From positions 744,001 through 808,000 of the forward strand of contig NZ_CP049258.1 of assembly GCF_011046735.1 (NCBI RefSeq): a DNA stretch of 64,000 nucleotides, given 5' to 3'. Source of the DNA: Nordella sp. HKS 07 (GTDB lineage: Bacteria > Pseudomonadota > Alphaproteobacteria > Rhizobiales > Aestuariivirgaceae). Positions 41,071 to 49,349 of this stretch are shown one piece after another. Position numbers and translations under genes: made by a program. Positions within the stretch are counted from its first letter, which is position 1. Each line of letters opens with the position of its first letter. The notes below the pieces were generated by a model. It saw nothing but the letters and a program-made list of their open reading frames with translations, searched no databases and was not told the DNA's origin.

Positions 41071-41520
41071 TTGAAAGAGGCCTCAAACAGTCCGGCGGAT
41101 GAAACCTCCGGCGCCGATGCGCGCGCCGAAGGTTTCCGTCAGACCCGCCACAATCGGCGAAGCGAACTTGCTGAGGACTATGTCGAGCTGATCGCCGAGC
41201 TGATCGCGAGCCGCGGCGAGGCCCGGCAAGTCGAGATCGCGCAGCGCCTCGGGGTAGCGCAACCGACAGTCGCCAAGATGCTCAAGCGCCTCGCTGCGGA
41301 AGGTCTGATCCTCCAGCAGCCCTATCGCGGCATTTTCCTGACCGAGGAGGGCAAAAGTCTTGCCGAGATGAGCCGTGAGCGGCATCAGGTGGTGGAGAGT
41401 TTCCTGCTGGCTTTGGGTATCAGCGCGGAGACGGCGCAGGTCGATTCCGAAGGTATCGAACATCATGTAAGCCAGGAAACCCTCGACGCCTTCAGGGAGT
41501 TCCTGCGCAAGAATTCATAG
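41071..41520 (+). CDS. mntR: manganese-responsive regulator, MntR/DtxR family
   Basis: The 149-residue protein starts with TTG 41071 (GGAG 12 bases upstream) and matches enterobacterial-type MntR. A polar lead is followed by [20 protein letters not shown]. The winged helix-turn-helix is [20 protein letters not shown], then [20 protein letters not shown]. The metal and dimer domain holds [20 protein letters not shown] and [17 protein letters not shown], with Glu/His ligands. MntR represses or activates Mn transport genes when Mn2+ is high. It diverges from the multicopper oxidase-ZIP operon, with two matching palindromes between. Confidence 0.9.
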   Translation: MKEASNSPADETSGADARAEGFRQTRHNRRSELAEDYVELIAELIASRGEARQVEIAQRLGVAQPTVAKMLKRLAAEGLILQQPYRGIFLTEEGKSLAEMSRERHQVVESFLLALGISAETAQVDSEGIEHHVSQETLDAFREFLRKNS

Positions 41521-41552
41521 ACACATCGGCTTCCCTGATCTCCGCCGTGGTG

Positions 41553-42890
41553 TCAGGACTTTGATCGTTCCGGACCCGAAGTCGAGGCCGATTGTCGGTT
41601 TTCATCCCCGGTGATGAGACGCGCGCCTCGCTCGAACGAGAAGTAGGCCACGACCCAGTCGAGGAAGACGATGGCACGGTTACGGAAGCCGATGAGGAAC
41701 CAGATATGGGCAAAGCACCAGATCACCCAGGCGACGAATCCGGACAGTCCGAAGCCGCCGAAATCCGCGACCGCCGATTTGCGCCCGATGGTCGCGAGAT
41801 TCCCATAATTCCGGTACGCGAACGGATCGGCCGCGCGGTGATCGAGCTTGGCCATGATGGCCAGAGCGGCATAGCGGCCCATCTGTTTGGCGGCGGGCGC
41901 GATACCGGGGACAACGACGCCTTTGGCATCGGTCACCGCGGCCGTATCGCCGATCACGAAGATATTGTCGGCGCCCGGCGGATGCAGCTTCGCGTCGACA
42001 AGGACCCGGCCGGCGCGATCGCATTCGGCCTTGAGCCACCTGGCCGCCGGTGACGCCACGACGCCCGCCGCCCAGACAATCGTAGCGGAGGCGATCCGGC
42101 TGCCGTCCTTTAGGGAAACTCCGTTCTGATCGCACCCCGTGACCGCGGCGCCGGTCATGGTGGTGACGCCGAGCCGGGCAAGCTGCTTTGTCGCCGAGCG
42201 CGACAGTCGCTCCGGGAATGAGGCCAGGATCCTGCTACCCGCTTCGATCAGAATGATCCTGCTCTGAGTGGAGTCGATGCGGCGAAAATCGCGTCTCACC
42301 GTGCGGTGCGCCAACTCGGCGATGGAGCCCGCCATTTCGACCCCGGTCGGACCACCGCCGACGACGACGAAGGTCAAGAGATGACGGCGTTCAGTCTCGT
42401 CTTCCGTGGCCTCTGCCTGTTCGAAGGCCAGGAGAATCCGGCGGCGGATCTCTGTCGCATCATCGATCTTCTTCAGGCCAGGGGCGAATTCCTCCCATTG
42501 ATCATTGCCGAAATAGGCATGCCGGGCGCCTGTGGCGACGATCAGATAATCGAACGGAACGCGGCGCGTGGCAGTCACCACCTCGTTCCTCGACCTATCG
42601 ATATCGACCACCTTGTCCATGAGCACCGCGACATTCTTCTGCCGCGAGACGATGCGCCTGATCGGCGATGCGATCTGGGCGGGCGACAGGCCGGCTGTCG
42701 CCACCTGATAGAGCAGCGGTTGGAACAGATGATAATTGTGCCGGTCGAGCAAAGTCACGTCGACGGGCGCGTGACGGAGTGTTTTGGCGGCCGTCAGCCC
42801 GCCAAACCCGGCGCCGAGGATGACGACCTGGGGTCGCCTTGACGATGCGTCTGGGCTGTCGCTCAAGCCACACCTGCTTGTTTTGTCCAA
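41553..42890 (-). CDS. type II NADH dehydrogenase-like FAD oxidoreductase
   Basis: The 445-residue flavoprotein has two Rossmann motifs: the FAD site VVILGAGFGGLTAAKTLRHA (about 22-41) and the NAD(P) site FVVVGGGPTGVEMAGSIAEL (about 173-192). It also has the NDH-2 quinone-side segment NYHLFQPLLYQVATAGLSP and the FAD end-motif NIFVIGDTAAV. A hydrophobic C-terminal stretch (FVAWVIWCFAHIWFLIGFRN) anchors it to the membrane. It should pass electrons from NADH to quinone without pumping protons. The only available start codons are TTG (42890, or 42866), so the N-terminus is uncertain. It reads towards mntR. Confidence 0.9.
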   Translation of the reverse strand: MDKTSRCGLSDSPDASSRRPQVVILGAGFGGLTAAKTLRHAPVDVTLLDRHNYHLFQPLLYQVATAGLSPAQIASPIRRIVSRQKNVAVLMDKVVDIDRSRNEVVTATRRVPFDYLIVATGARHAYFGNDQWEEFAPGLKKIDDATEIRRRILLAFEQAEATEDETERRHLLTFVVVGGGPTGVEMAGSIAELAHRTVRRDFRRIDSTQSRIILIEAGSRILASFPERLSRSATKQLARLGVTTMTGAAVTGCDQNGVSLKDGSRIASATIVWAAGVVASPAARWLKAECDRAGRVLVDAKLHPPGADNIFVIGDTAAVTDAKGVVVPGIAPAAKQMGRYAALAIMAKLDHRAADPFAYRNYGNLATIGRKSAVADFGGFGLSGFVAWVIWCFAHIWFLIGFRNRAIVFLDWVVAYFSFERGARLITGDENRQSASTSGPERSKS

Positions 42891-42938
42891 TCAAGCGAGA
42901 ATGGGCGATTTGTGGCGGGGGCGCAACCCGCCGAGGAC

Positions 42939-43184
42939 TTATCCTCCGGCGATGCGCGGCAGAAGGTAAACTTCCGCATTCTCCGGAATTCGTTCGTCCC
43001 ACGAATCCCGGAAGATGCGTCCGTTGATGGATACCGCGATACCGCGTCCGATATGCGGCTCGAGACCGGGATATTCGGTCTCGAGCCTGCTGAACAGTTC
43101 GCGGATATTGCCGGCCTCAACCTCGACGGCCTCCGTGCCTCCGGCGGCCGCCCTGAGCGACCCCCAGAGCACGACCTTGACCAT
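42939..43184 (-). CDS. MoaD/ThiS-family sulfur carrier-like protein
   Basis: The 81-residue ubiquitin-like protein begins MVKVVLWGSLRAAAGGTEAV and ends in a terminal Gly-Gly (LPRIAGG), the residue pair that is thiocarboxylated in MoaD and ThiS. MoaD donates sulfur to molybdopterin. The gene lies on the same strand as, and downstream of, the three-gene molybdenum hydroxylase operon. A supply of cofactor to that enzyme is therefore likely, but the double-hairpin repeat (43186-43349) now separates them. No moaE or moeB is present in the window. Confidence 0.85.
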   Translation of the reverse strand: MVKVVLWGSLRAAAGGTEAVEVEAGNIRELFSRLETEYPGLEPHIGRGIAVSINGRIFRDSWDERIPENAEVYLLPRIAGG

Positions 43185-43185
43185 A

Positions 43186-43349
43186 CTAGTGTCTCGAATC
43201 CGAAGTTCGCATCAACCAGCAGCGTCTTCCGAGCGAACTTCGGATTCGAAAGGACACTAGTAGATTTATAATTCTAGTGTGCTTTTGAACGCGAAGTTCC
43301 TGTCGGTACAAGCGGCCAGATTTCAGGAACTTCGCGTTCAGCACACTAG
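43186..43349. repeat. double-hairpin repeat, copy 3
   Basis: Module A (43186-43260) and module B (43274-43349) match the two copies at 27785-28110, with changes mostly in loops and spacer. The last CTAG supplies the TAG stop of the molybdenum hydroxylase large subunit, and the first base lies 2 bases before the MoaD-like start codon. Confidence 0.9.
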
Positions 43350-45619
43350 GCTGCCTTCGCTTTCGCCTGCTCGTCCAGCGCCTTCAGGATGCGCGGCGGC
43401 GACATCGGAATATGCGTCATACGCACCCCGGCCGCGTTGGAGACGGCATTGGCGATCGCAGCGAGCGGCGGAACGATCGATGTCTCGCCGACGCCACGCA
43501 CACCATACGGATGGTTCGGATTCGGGATCTCCAGAATGACCGTGTCGATCATCGGCAGGTCCGAACAGACCGGGATGCGATAATCGAGATAACCGGCATT
43601 CTGCAGCCGCCCGTCCTTGCCGTAGATATACTCCTCGTTGAGCGCCCAGCCGATGCCCTGCGCGGCACCGCCCTGATACTGGCCCTCGACATAGGCCGGA
43701 TGGATCGCCTTGCCGGCGTCCTGGATCACCGTGTAGCGGATGATCTTGGTGGCGCCGGTATCGGGATCGAGCTCGACGTCGCAGATATGGGTGGCGAAGC
43801 TGACACCCGCACCGTCGGCGACGAACTCATTATGCCCCGCGATCGGTCCGCCGGTATTGGCGGCGGCTGCCGCGATCTCCTTGAGCGAGAGCGGCGGGAA
43901 GTTGCCGGCATTTGCGCCGGCGGGCTTCGCATGACCGTCTTCCCAGGTGACCGCGTCTTCCGGGATGTCCCACATCTTGGCGGCGCGCTGGATGAGCACC
44001 TTCTTGGCATTGCGCGCGGCGATGACCGTGTTCATGCCCGAGGAGAACGTCACGCGGCTGCCGTCGCTCATGTCGTTGTGACCGAGCGAGCTCGTATCGG
44101 CGACGATGCAGCGCACATTCTCGTAAGGCACGCCCAGCTCTTCCGCCGCGATCAGCGCCATGGAGGCACGCGAGCCGCCGACGTCGATCGTGCCGACCGA
44201 TACCGTCACCGAGCCGTCGGGCGTGACGTTGAGCGAAGTGCAGGTCTGGCCGCCGAAATTGAACCAGAAGCCGCAGGCCATGCCGCGTCCCTGGTTCTTC
44301 TTGAGCGGCGCCTTCATATGCGGATGGTTCTTCGCCGCTTCGAGGGTCGGGCCGATGCCGATCGGGCCATAGGTCGGGCCATAGGAGGACTTGGTGCCTT
44401 CCTTGGCTGCGTTCTTGATGCGGAACTCGACGGCATCCATGCCGATCTTATGCGCGAGCTCATCGATCACGCTTTCGACCGCGAAAGCGGCCATCGGCGC
44501 GGAGGGCGCGCGATAGGCGGCGACCTTCGGCCGGTTGACCACGACTTCATAGCCGACCGTCTTCACATTCTTGAGGTCGTAGCAGGCATAGGAGGTCATG
44601 GCGCCGAGCTCGGCCCACATGCCGAGGAACGGGCCGCCCTGATAACGCAAGGTGGCCTGGGCGGCAGTGATCCGGCCGTCCTTCGTGGCGCCGATCTTGA
44701 CGTCGATCGATGTCGAGCTCGTCGGACCAGAGGCCTTGAAAACCTCATCGCGGGTCATCACCAACTTCACCGGCCGGTTGGCCTTGCGCGACAAAGCGAG
44801 TGCCAGCGGCTCGGCCCATACATGGGTCTTGCCGCCGAAGCCGCCGCCGATCTCGGACGCCGTCACGCGCAGTTTCGCGGCATCGATGCCGAGAAGCGTG
44901 GCACAGGTATTGCGATAGACGAAGTGGCCCTGGGTGCAGACCCACATCTCGCCCTGGCCGTCCGGCCCGACATTGGCGAGACAGGCATGCGGCTCGATAT
45001 AGCCCTGATGTGTCTGCTCGGTCTTGAAGGTCCGCTCGATGATGACATCGGCTTGCTTGAAGCCCTGCTCGACATCGCCATGGCCATATTCCGTACGCTT
45101 GGCCACGTTGGATGCCTTTGTCGGCTTGGGCTCGACGCCTTCGGTGAACATCTTGGCATGCAGAACCGGCGCCGTCGGCTTCACCGCTTCATCGACGTCG
45201 GTCACATGCGGAAGGACCTTGTATTCGACGTTGATGAGCTTCAGCGCCTTTTTCGCCGTATTCGCATCGACGGCGGCGACGGCGGCCACCGCATGGCCGT
45301 CATAGAGCGCCTTCTCGCGCGCCATGCAGTTAACCAGGATGTCATACATGCCGCTGTCACCATTGGTGAGGTCGGGCAGGTCGGCGCTGGTGATGACCGC
45401 CTTCACGCCGGCGAGCTTTTCAGCCTTCGACGTATCGATCTTGACGATCTTGGCATGGGCGTGCGGCGAGCGCAGCACGAGACCCACAAGCTGGCCCGGC
45501 GCGAATGCATCGGCCCCGTAGCGGGCGCGGCCCGTCACCTTGTCGATGCCATCGGGACGCAGCGGGCGGGTGCCGACGACCTTGAATTTCTGACCGGTAT
45601 AGTTGGTGTCGTAAGCCAT
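43346..45619 (-). CDS. xanthine dehydrogenase-family molybdopterin-binding subunit
   Basis: The 757-residue large subunit binds Moco and performs hydroxylation. Visible motifs include GRARYGADAFAPGQLVGLVL, the metal-site region SEIGGGFGGKTHVWAEPLAL (about 252-271), VAAYRAPSAPMAAFAVES, and the active-site Glu motif GVRGVGETSIVPPLAAIANA near the C-terminus. Length is normal for the carbon monoxide/xanthine dehydrogenase superfamily. Operon order is FAD subunit, 2Fe-2S subunit, large subunit, with 2-3 base junctions. The substrate cannot be read from sequence: the VAYRGA/AYRAPG-type loop differs from that of CO dehydrogenase (no AYRCSFR), so a CO substrate is unlikely. Its stop codon lies inside repeat copy 3. 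Confidence 0.93.
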   Translation of the reverse strand: MAYDTNYTGQKFKVVGTRPLRPDGIDKVTGRARYGADAFAPGQLVGLVLRSPHAHAKIVKIDTSKAEKLAGVKAVITSADLPDLTNGDSGMYDILVNCMAREKALYDGHAVAAVAAVDANTAKKALKLINVEYKVLPHVTDVDEAVKPTAPVLHAKMFTEGVEPKPTKASNVAKRTEYGHGDVEQGFKQADVIIERTFKTEQTHQGYIEPHACLANVGPDGQGEMWVCTQGHFVYRNTCATLLGIDAAKLRVTASEIGGGFGGKTHVWAEPLALALSRKANRPVKLVMTRDEVFKASGPTSSTSIDVKIGATKDGRITAAQATLRYQGGPFLGMWAELGAMTSYACYDLKNVKTVGYEVVVNRPKVAAYRAPSAPMAAFAVESVIDELAHKIGMDAVEFRIKNAAKEGTKSSYGPTYGPIGIGPTLEAAKNHPHMKAPLKKNQGRGMACGFWFNFGGQTCTSLNVTPDGSVTVSVGTIDVGGSRASMALIAAEELGVPYENVRCIVADTSSLGHNDMSDGSRVTFSSGMNTVIAARNAKKVLIQRAAKMWDIPEDAVTWEDGHAKPAGANAGNFPPLSLKEIAAAAANTGGPIAGHNEFVADGAGVSFATHICDVELDPDTGATKIIRYTVIQDAGKAIHPAYVEGQYQGGAAQGIGWALNEEYIYGKDGRLQNAGYLDYRIPVCSDLPMIDTVILEIPNPNHPYGVRGVGETSIVPPLAAIANAVSNAAGVRMTHIPMSPPRILKALDEQAKAKAA

Positions 45620-45622
45620 GGA

Positions 45623-46099
45623 TCAGGCTCCTCTCATCTCACGGGCAGCGTCCTGTACGGCGCGCACGATCTTGTCATAGCCGGTGCAGCGGCAGAGATT
45701 GCCGGCGAGGCCGAAGCGGATTTCTTCTTCGGTCGGGTTGGCGTTCTTCTTGAGCAAAGCGCGCGCCGCGATCAGGAATCCCGGCGTGCAGATGCCGCAT
45801 TGGAGAGCGGCATGCTCGATGAATTTACGCTGCAGCGGATGCAGCTTGTCGCCATCCGCCATGCCTTCGATGGTCTCGATCTTGCGGCCGTTCGCTTCGG
45901 CGCCGAGCACCAGGCAAGAACAGACGAGTTCACCGTCGAGCGTGATGCTGCAGGCGCCGCAGTCGCCGGTGCCGCAGCCTTCCTTGGCGCCGGTCAGGCC
46001 GAGACGGTTGCGCAGGACATCGAGCAGCGGCTCGTTCGCCTCGCAGACGAACTCGGCGGGATCGCCGTTGATCGTTGTGGATACGTGAACGCCAGCCAT
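45623..46099 (-). CDS. 2Fe-2S subunit of molybdenum hydroxylase
   Basis: The 158-residue electron-transfer subunit has a plant-type ferredoxin cluster, GCGTGDCGACSITLDGELVC (about 41-60), and the second helical 2Fe-2S domain with QCGICTPGFLIAARALL (about 100) and NLCRCTGYDKIV (about 137). It passes electrons from the Moco subunit to FAD. It is the middle gene of the three-subunit operon. Confidence 0.95.
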   Translation of the reverse strand: MAGVHVSTTINGDPAEFVCEANEPLLDVLRNRLGLTGAKEGCGTGDCGACSITLDGELVCSCLVLGAEANGRKIETIEGMADGDKLHPLQRKFIEHAALQCGICTPGFLIAARALLKKNANPTEEEIRFGLAGNLCRCTGYDKIVRAVQDAAREMRGA

Positions 46100-46101
46100 A
46101 A

Positions 46102-46959
46102 TTATTTGCCTCCTGCGCGCTGATACGCGATTTTTGCAGCCCGCTTTGCCAGCACGCCTGCGACTTTGGTTCTGAATTCGATGGTTCCGCGCTTATCGTC
46201 GATCGGCGAGCAGGCGGCCGAACATGCCGCGGCGAGCCTGTCGAGCGCTTCATCGTCGAGCTTGCTGCCGATGATGGCCTTGGCGGCAGGCGCTACCAGC
46301 AGCACGGTCGGCGCGACGGCGCCCAGCGCCACGCGCGCCTCTTTGATCACACCCTTCGCGTCGAGCACGAGATTGACGCCGGCCGACACCACCGCGATGT
46401 CCATTTCGGAGCGCGGGATGAAGCGCAGATAGGCATCGCCCGAGCGCGCCGGGCGCTTGGGCAACAGCAGCGATTCGACGATTTCGCCCTTGGCGAGGCT
46501 TGTGCGGCCCGGACCGGTCGGAATTTTCTCGACCGGGACGGTGCGCTTCTTTTTCGGCCCAACAATGACGGCCTGCGCGCCTGCGGCGATGAGAGCCGGA
46601 ACGCTGTCGGCGGCGGGCGATGCATTGCAGAGGTTGCCCACCATGGTGCAGCGACCCTGCACCTGCTTCGAGCCGATGAGATTCGCCGCCTCGACGACGC
46701 CTGGCCAGGCTTTCTTGACCGCGCTTTCACCGAGCTCGACGCCCGAGACCGCAGCACCAACCTGGAAACCGGAGGCGGTCTTCTTGATCTGCCGCATCTG
46801 CGGGATATGCTTGATGTCGACGATGAGGTCAGGCTCGATGAAGCCCCCCTTCATGCGGACGAGAAGATCGGTTCCTCCCGCCAGAATTGCAGACTTTCCT
46901 TTTTCCTTTGAGAGAAGTGTAACCGCGGCCTTGGTCGAGCTGGGTGCTTCGTATCGCAT
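46102..46959 (-). CDS. FAD-binding subunit of molybdenum hydroxylase
   Basis: The 285-residue medium subunit carries the FAD motifs AILAGGTDLLVRMKGG (about 22) and GRCTMVGNLCNASPAADSVP (about 103-122), plus the C-terminal CO dehydrogenase flavoprotein domain. It is the first gene of the operon; the 2Fe-2S gene begins 2 bases downstream. It is rich in Lys compared with its neighbours. Confidence 0.93.
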   Translation of the reverse strand: MRYEAPSSTKAAVTLLSKEKGKSAILAGGTDLLVRMKGGFIEPDLIVDIKHIPQMRQIKKTASGFQVGAAVSGVELGESAVKKAWPGVVEAANLIGSKQVQGRCTMVGNLCNASPAADSVPALIAAGAQAVIVGPKKKRTVPVEKIPTGPGRTSLAKGEIVESLLLPKRPARSGDAYLRFIPRSEMDIAVVSAGVNLVLDAKGVIKEARVALGAVAPTVLLVAPAAKAIIGSKLDDEALDRLAAACSAACSPIDDKRGTIEFRTKVAGVLAKRAAKIAYQRAGGK

Positions 46960-47339
46960 AAATCCTATCCACCTGGGTTGCTTGCGTGCGGATCACGCTT
47001 ATCGTTCAGGGGCTTCGAGAAAGCACCGCCCCGTTCCGAGGCGCGATTGTCAACCACCAGCCCCTTGGCCGTCAATACGGCCGGGTGAAGTTTGCCCGCG
47101 GTGAGACTTTTAGTCCGACGCGCCGGCAAAAAAATGCACTACGACAGGTCGTAATCACGTCGCGCGAGCTCCCTTCATCCGACACTGTCGGACAAACGTG
47201 CGAAAATGGCGAGCACAGGGTGCGAAGCACGTGTGTTCCCGCGCTATCCCGTGGTTGAATATTGTCCGCGATTCGGGCTCTTGTTTTTATATTTTATACA
47301 ATGTACAGAACCATCAGCGATGGAGCTCAAGGCTAAGCT
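46960..47339. other. divergent promoter region with an operator-like palindrome
   Basis: No gene is supported between the molybdenum hydroxylase operon and the epimerase. A 14-base palindrome TACGAC-AG-GTCGTA at 47140-47153 could be a regulator site. An AT-rich patch at 47280-47305 is a likely promoter for the plus-strand gene. Confidence 0.4.
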
Positions 47340-48344
47340 ATGGCCAGATCTACATTTTTCTGCATCGACGCGCATACCTGCGGCAATCCGGTGCGGGTCA
47401 TCACCGGCGGCAGCGTGCCGAGGCTCGACGGCGTCACGATGTTCGAGCGCCGCCAGCATTTTCTTGAGCATTATGACTGGATTCGCACCGGGCTGATGTT
47501 CGAACCGCGCGGCCATGACATGATGTCGGGTGCGATTCTCTATCCGCCCACACGCGAAGATTGCGATGTCGGCATCCTCTTCATCGAGACCTCGGGCTGC
47601 CTGCCCATGTGCGGTCATGGAACAATCGGCACCGTCACGGTCATCATTGAACAAGGGCTAGTCGTACCAAAGACGCCGGGACTCCTGCGTCTCGACACAC
47701 CTGCGGGTCTCGTCGAGGCGCATTTTGAGAAGACCGGGAACCATGTCGAGCGCGTGCGCATCGTCAATGTCCCCTCCTTTCTCCTGGGCCGCGCCTATCC
47801 GATCGCCGTCGAGGGCCTGGGCGAACTTCACGTCGATATCGCCTATGGGGGCAATTTCTACGCGATCGTCGAGGCCCAGCAGAACTACTTCGACCTGGCC
47901 GAGACAAAGCCCGCCGATCTCCTGCGCTGGTCGCCGCAGCTCAGGGATGCATTCAACAAACGCCATAAGATCGCGCATCCGGCAAACCCCGCCATCGACC
48001 GCCTCACTCATGTGCTGTGGACCGGCAAGCCGCAGACGAGAGGCGGCTCGGCCCGAAACGCCGTCTTCTATGGCGACAAGGCGATCGACCGCTCCCCCTG
48101 CGGCACCGGCACCTCGGCGCGCATGGCGCAGCTCGCAGCGACGGGCCGGCTCGGCGACAAGGATGTCTTCGTGCATGAATCGATCATCGGCTCGATCTTC
48201 AAGGGCCGCATCAAAGGCCACACCAAGGTTGGTGATCTCGACGCGATCATCCCCTCGATCGAAGGCTGGGCCCGCATCACCGGCCTAAACACCATCTTCC
48301 TCGATGACAACGATCCCTATGTGAAGGGCTTCCAGGTGGTTTGA
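47340..48344 (+). CDS. proline racemase family enzyme, probable 4-hydroxyproline epimerase
   Basis: The 334-residue enzyme starts FFCIDAHTCGNPVRVITGG. It has the first catalytic Cys in the motif MCGHGTIGTVTVI (about residue 90) and the second in DRSPCGTGTSARMAQLAA (about 253). Two Cys mark a racemase/epimerase rather than the dehydratase branch, which has Thr at the second position. Epimerases of this length act on trans-4-hydroxyproline, but proline racemase cannot be excluded. No other hydroxyproline genes (dapA-like, D-amino acid dehydrogenase) are adjacent. Confidence 0.88.
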   Translation: MARSTFFCIDAHTCGNPVRVITGGSVPRLDGVTMFERRQHFLEHYDWIRTGLMFEPRGHDMMSGAILYPPTREDCDVGILFIETSGCLPMCGHGTIGTVTVIIEQGLVVPKTPGLLRLDTPAGLVEAHFEKTGNHVERVRIVNVPSFLLGRAYPIAVEGLGELHVDIAYGGNFYAIVEAQQNYFDLAETKPADLLRWSPQLRDAFNKRHKIAHPANPAIDRLTHVLWTGKPQTRGGSARNAVFYGDKAIDRSPCGTGTSARMAQLAATGRLGDKDVFVHESIIGSIFKGRIKGHTKVGDLDAIIPSIEGWARITGLNTIFLDDNDPYVKGFQVV

Positions 48345-48470
48345 ACTTGCTCCTCAGGGTTCGCTTGGCCATATAGGACTCAATGAGGATGATCACCCGA
48401 CACATTGTCTGAGCCAACTGCCGCGCTTGTTTCAGCGCGCCAACCCACTTTCTCAACTGGGACAGCAGAG

Positions 48471-49349
48471 ATGACTCAGGACATTACCCCTTACCGCGAT
48501 GCCGTCATTCGCGTGTTTCCGGATCTGGCGACCGCCAGCTTCCGCCCGCTCACCATGGGCTTTCATTCCCTGGCGCTCGACGTCGACGATCGCCTGATCT
48601 TCAAGTTCCCGCGCGGCGAAGAGGCCGAGGAGGCCTTGCGCCGCGAAGCCCGCATCCTTGCCGCCATCCGCCCGCATGTCACGCTGCCGGTGCCGGATCT
48701 CGATTTGATCGAGGAGCCGATGCTCTTCTCACGCCATACGAAGATAAAGGGCGAGCATCTCGTCAGGGAACAATATGAGAAGCTGCCAACGACAACGCGC
48801 GACTGTCTCGCCGATGACCTGGCGCAGTTCTATGCCGAATTACACGCGCTCGATCCGGCGATCCTGCGTGCCGCCGGCGCGACGGCGATACTGCCCTGGC
48901 GCCCCCTCGCTGATATCCGTTCCAAGGCGCTGCCGCTCGTGCCGGCCGAATATCGAGCACTTTGTGAAAGAACGCTCGATGCCTATGAGGCTCTGACGCC
49001 TGATCCCTTGGGCGCGACCTACGGCTTCTTCGACGGACATGGCTGGAACATGGCCTTCGATCACGGGAACCAGCGCATCAATGGAGTCTACGATTTCGCC
49101 GATTCAGGTTTCGGACCGCTGCATCAGGATTTCATCTATTCCTCGCTCATAGCGCCGCAGCTGACGCTAATGATCGCCGAGCGATATGGACGTATGACAG
49201 GAAATTCGATGGAGCCTGAGCGCATCGGCATATTGATCGGCATGCACAGGCTGTCGGACCTCGCCGAGCTCGCCGACGATCCACATTATGTGGAGATGCT
49301 GCGTGATCATCTGGCTGTTTGGGCCAGGGATCGCCACATTTTCGGCTAG
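48471..49349 (+). CDS. APH-type phosphotransferase
   Basis: ATG 48471 gives 292 residues of the aminoglycoside phosphotransferase/choline kinase fold. Visible parts are the nucleotide-site strand DRLIFKFPRGEEAEEALRRE, the hinge HTKIKGEHLVREQYEKL, the Brenner-like loop FFDGHGWNMAFD and the metal motif VYDFADSGFGPLHQDF. The catalytic loop has DGHGWN where APH enzymes usually have HGDLHxxN, so the catalytic Asp must come from the same loop in altered order. The substrate is unknown and antibiotic resistance should not be assumed. Stop codons overlap those of the convergent threonine aldolase gene. Confidence 0.82.
   Translation: MTQDITPYRDAVIRVFPDLATASFRPLTMGFHSLALDVDDRLIFKFPRGEEAEEALRREARILAAIRPHVTLPVPDLDLIEEPMLFSRHTKIKGEHLVREQYEKLPTTTRDCLADDLAQFYAELHALDPAILRAAGATAILPWRPLADIRSKALPLVPAEYRALCERTLDAYEALTPDPLGATYGFFDGHGWNMAFDHGNQRINGVYDFADSGFGPLHQDFIYSSLIAPQLTLMIAERYGRMTGNSMEPERIGILIGMHRLSDLAELADDPHYVEMLRDHLAVWARDRHIFG

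Noticed and set aside
43412-46123. A 903-codon open frame on the plus strand
   Set aside because: It lies exactly antisense to the molybdenum hydroxylase subunits, has Arg/Asp/His-rich composition and no domain, and the minus-strand genes show clear catalytic motifs.
43346-46959. Carbon monoxide dehydrogenase (coxMSL)
   Set aside because: The three-subunit plan fits, but the active-site loop of form I CO dehydrogenase (AYRCSFR) is absent from the large subunit.
48471-49349. Aminoglycoside resistance gene
   Set aside because: Only the general APH fold is visible; the catalytic loop differs from resistance enzymes and the context is metabolic.
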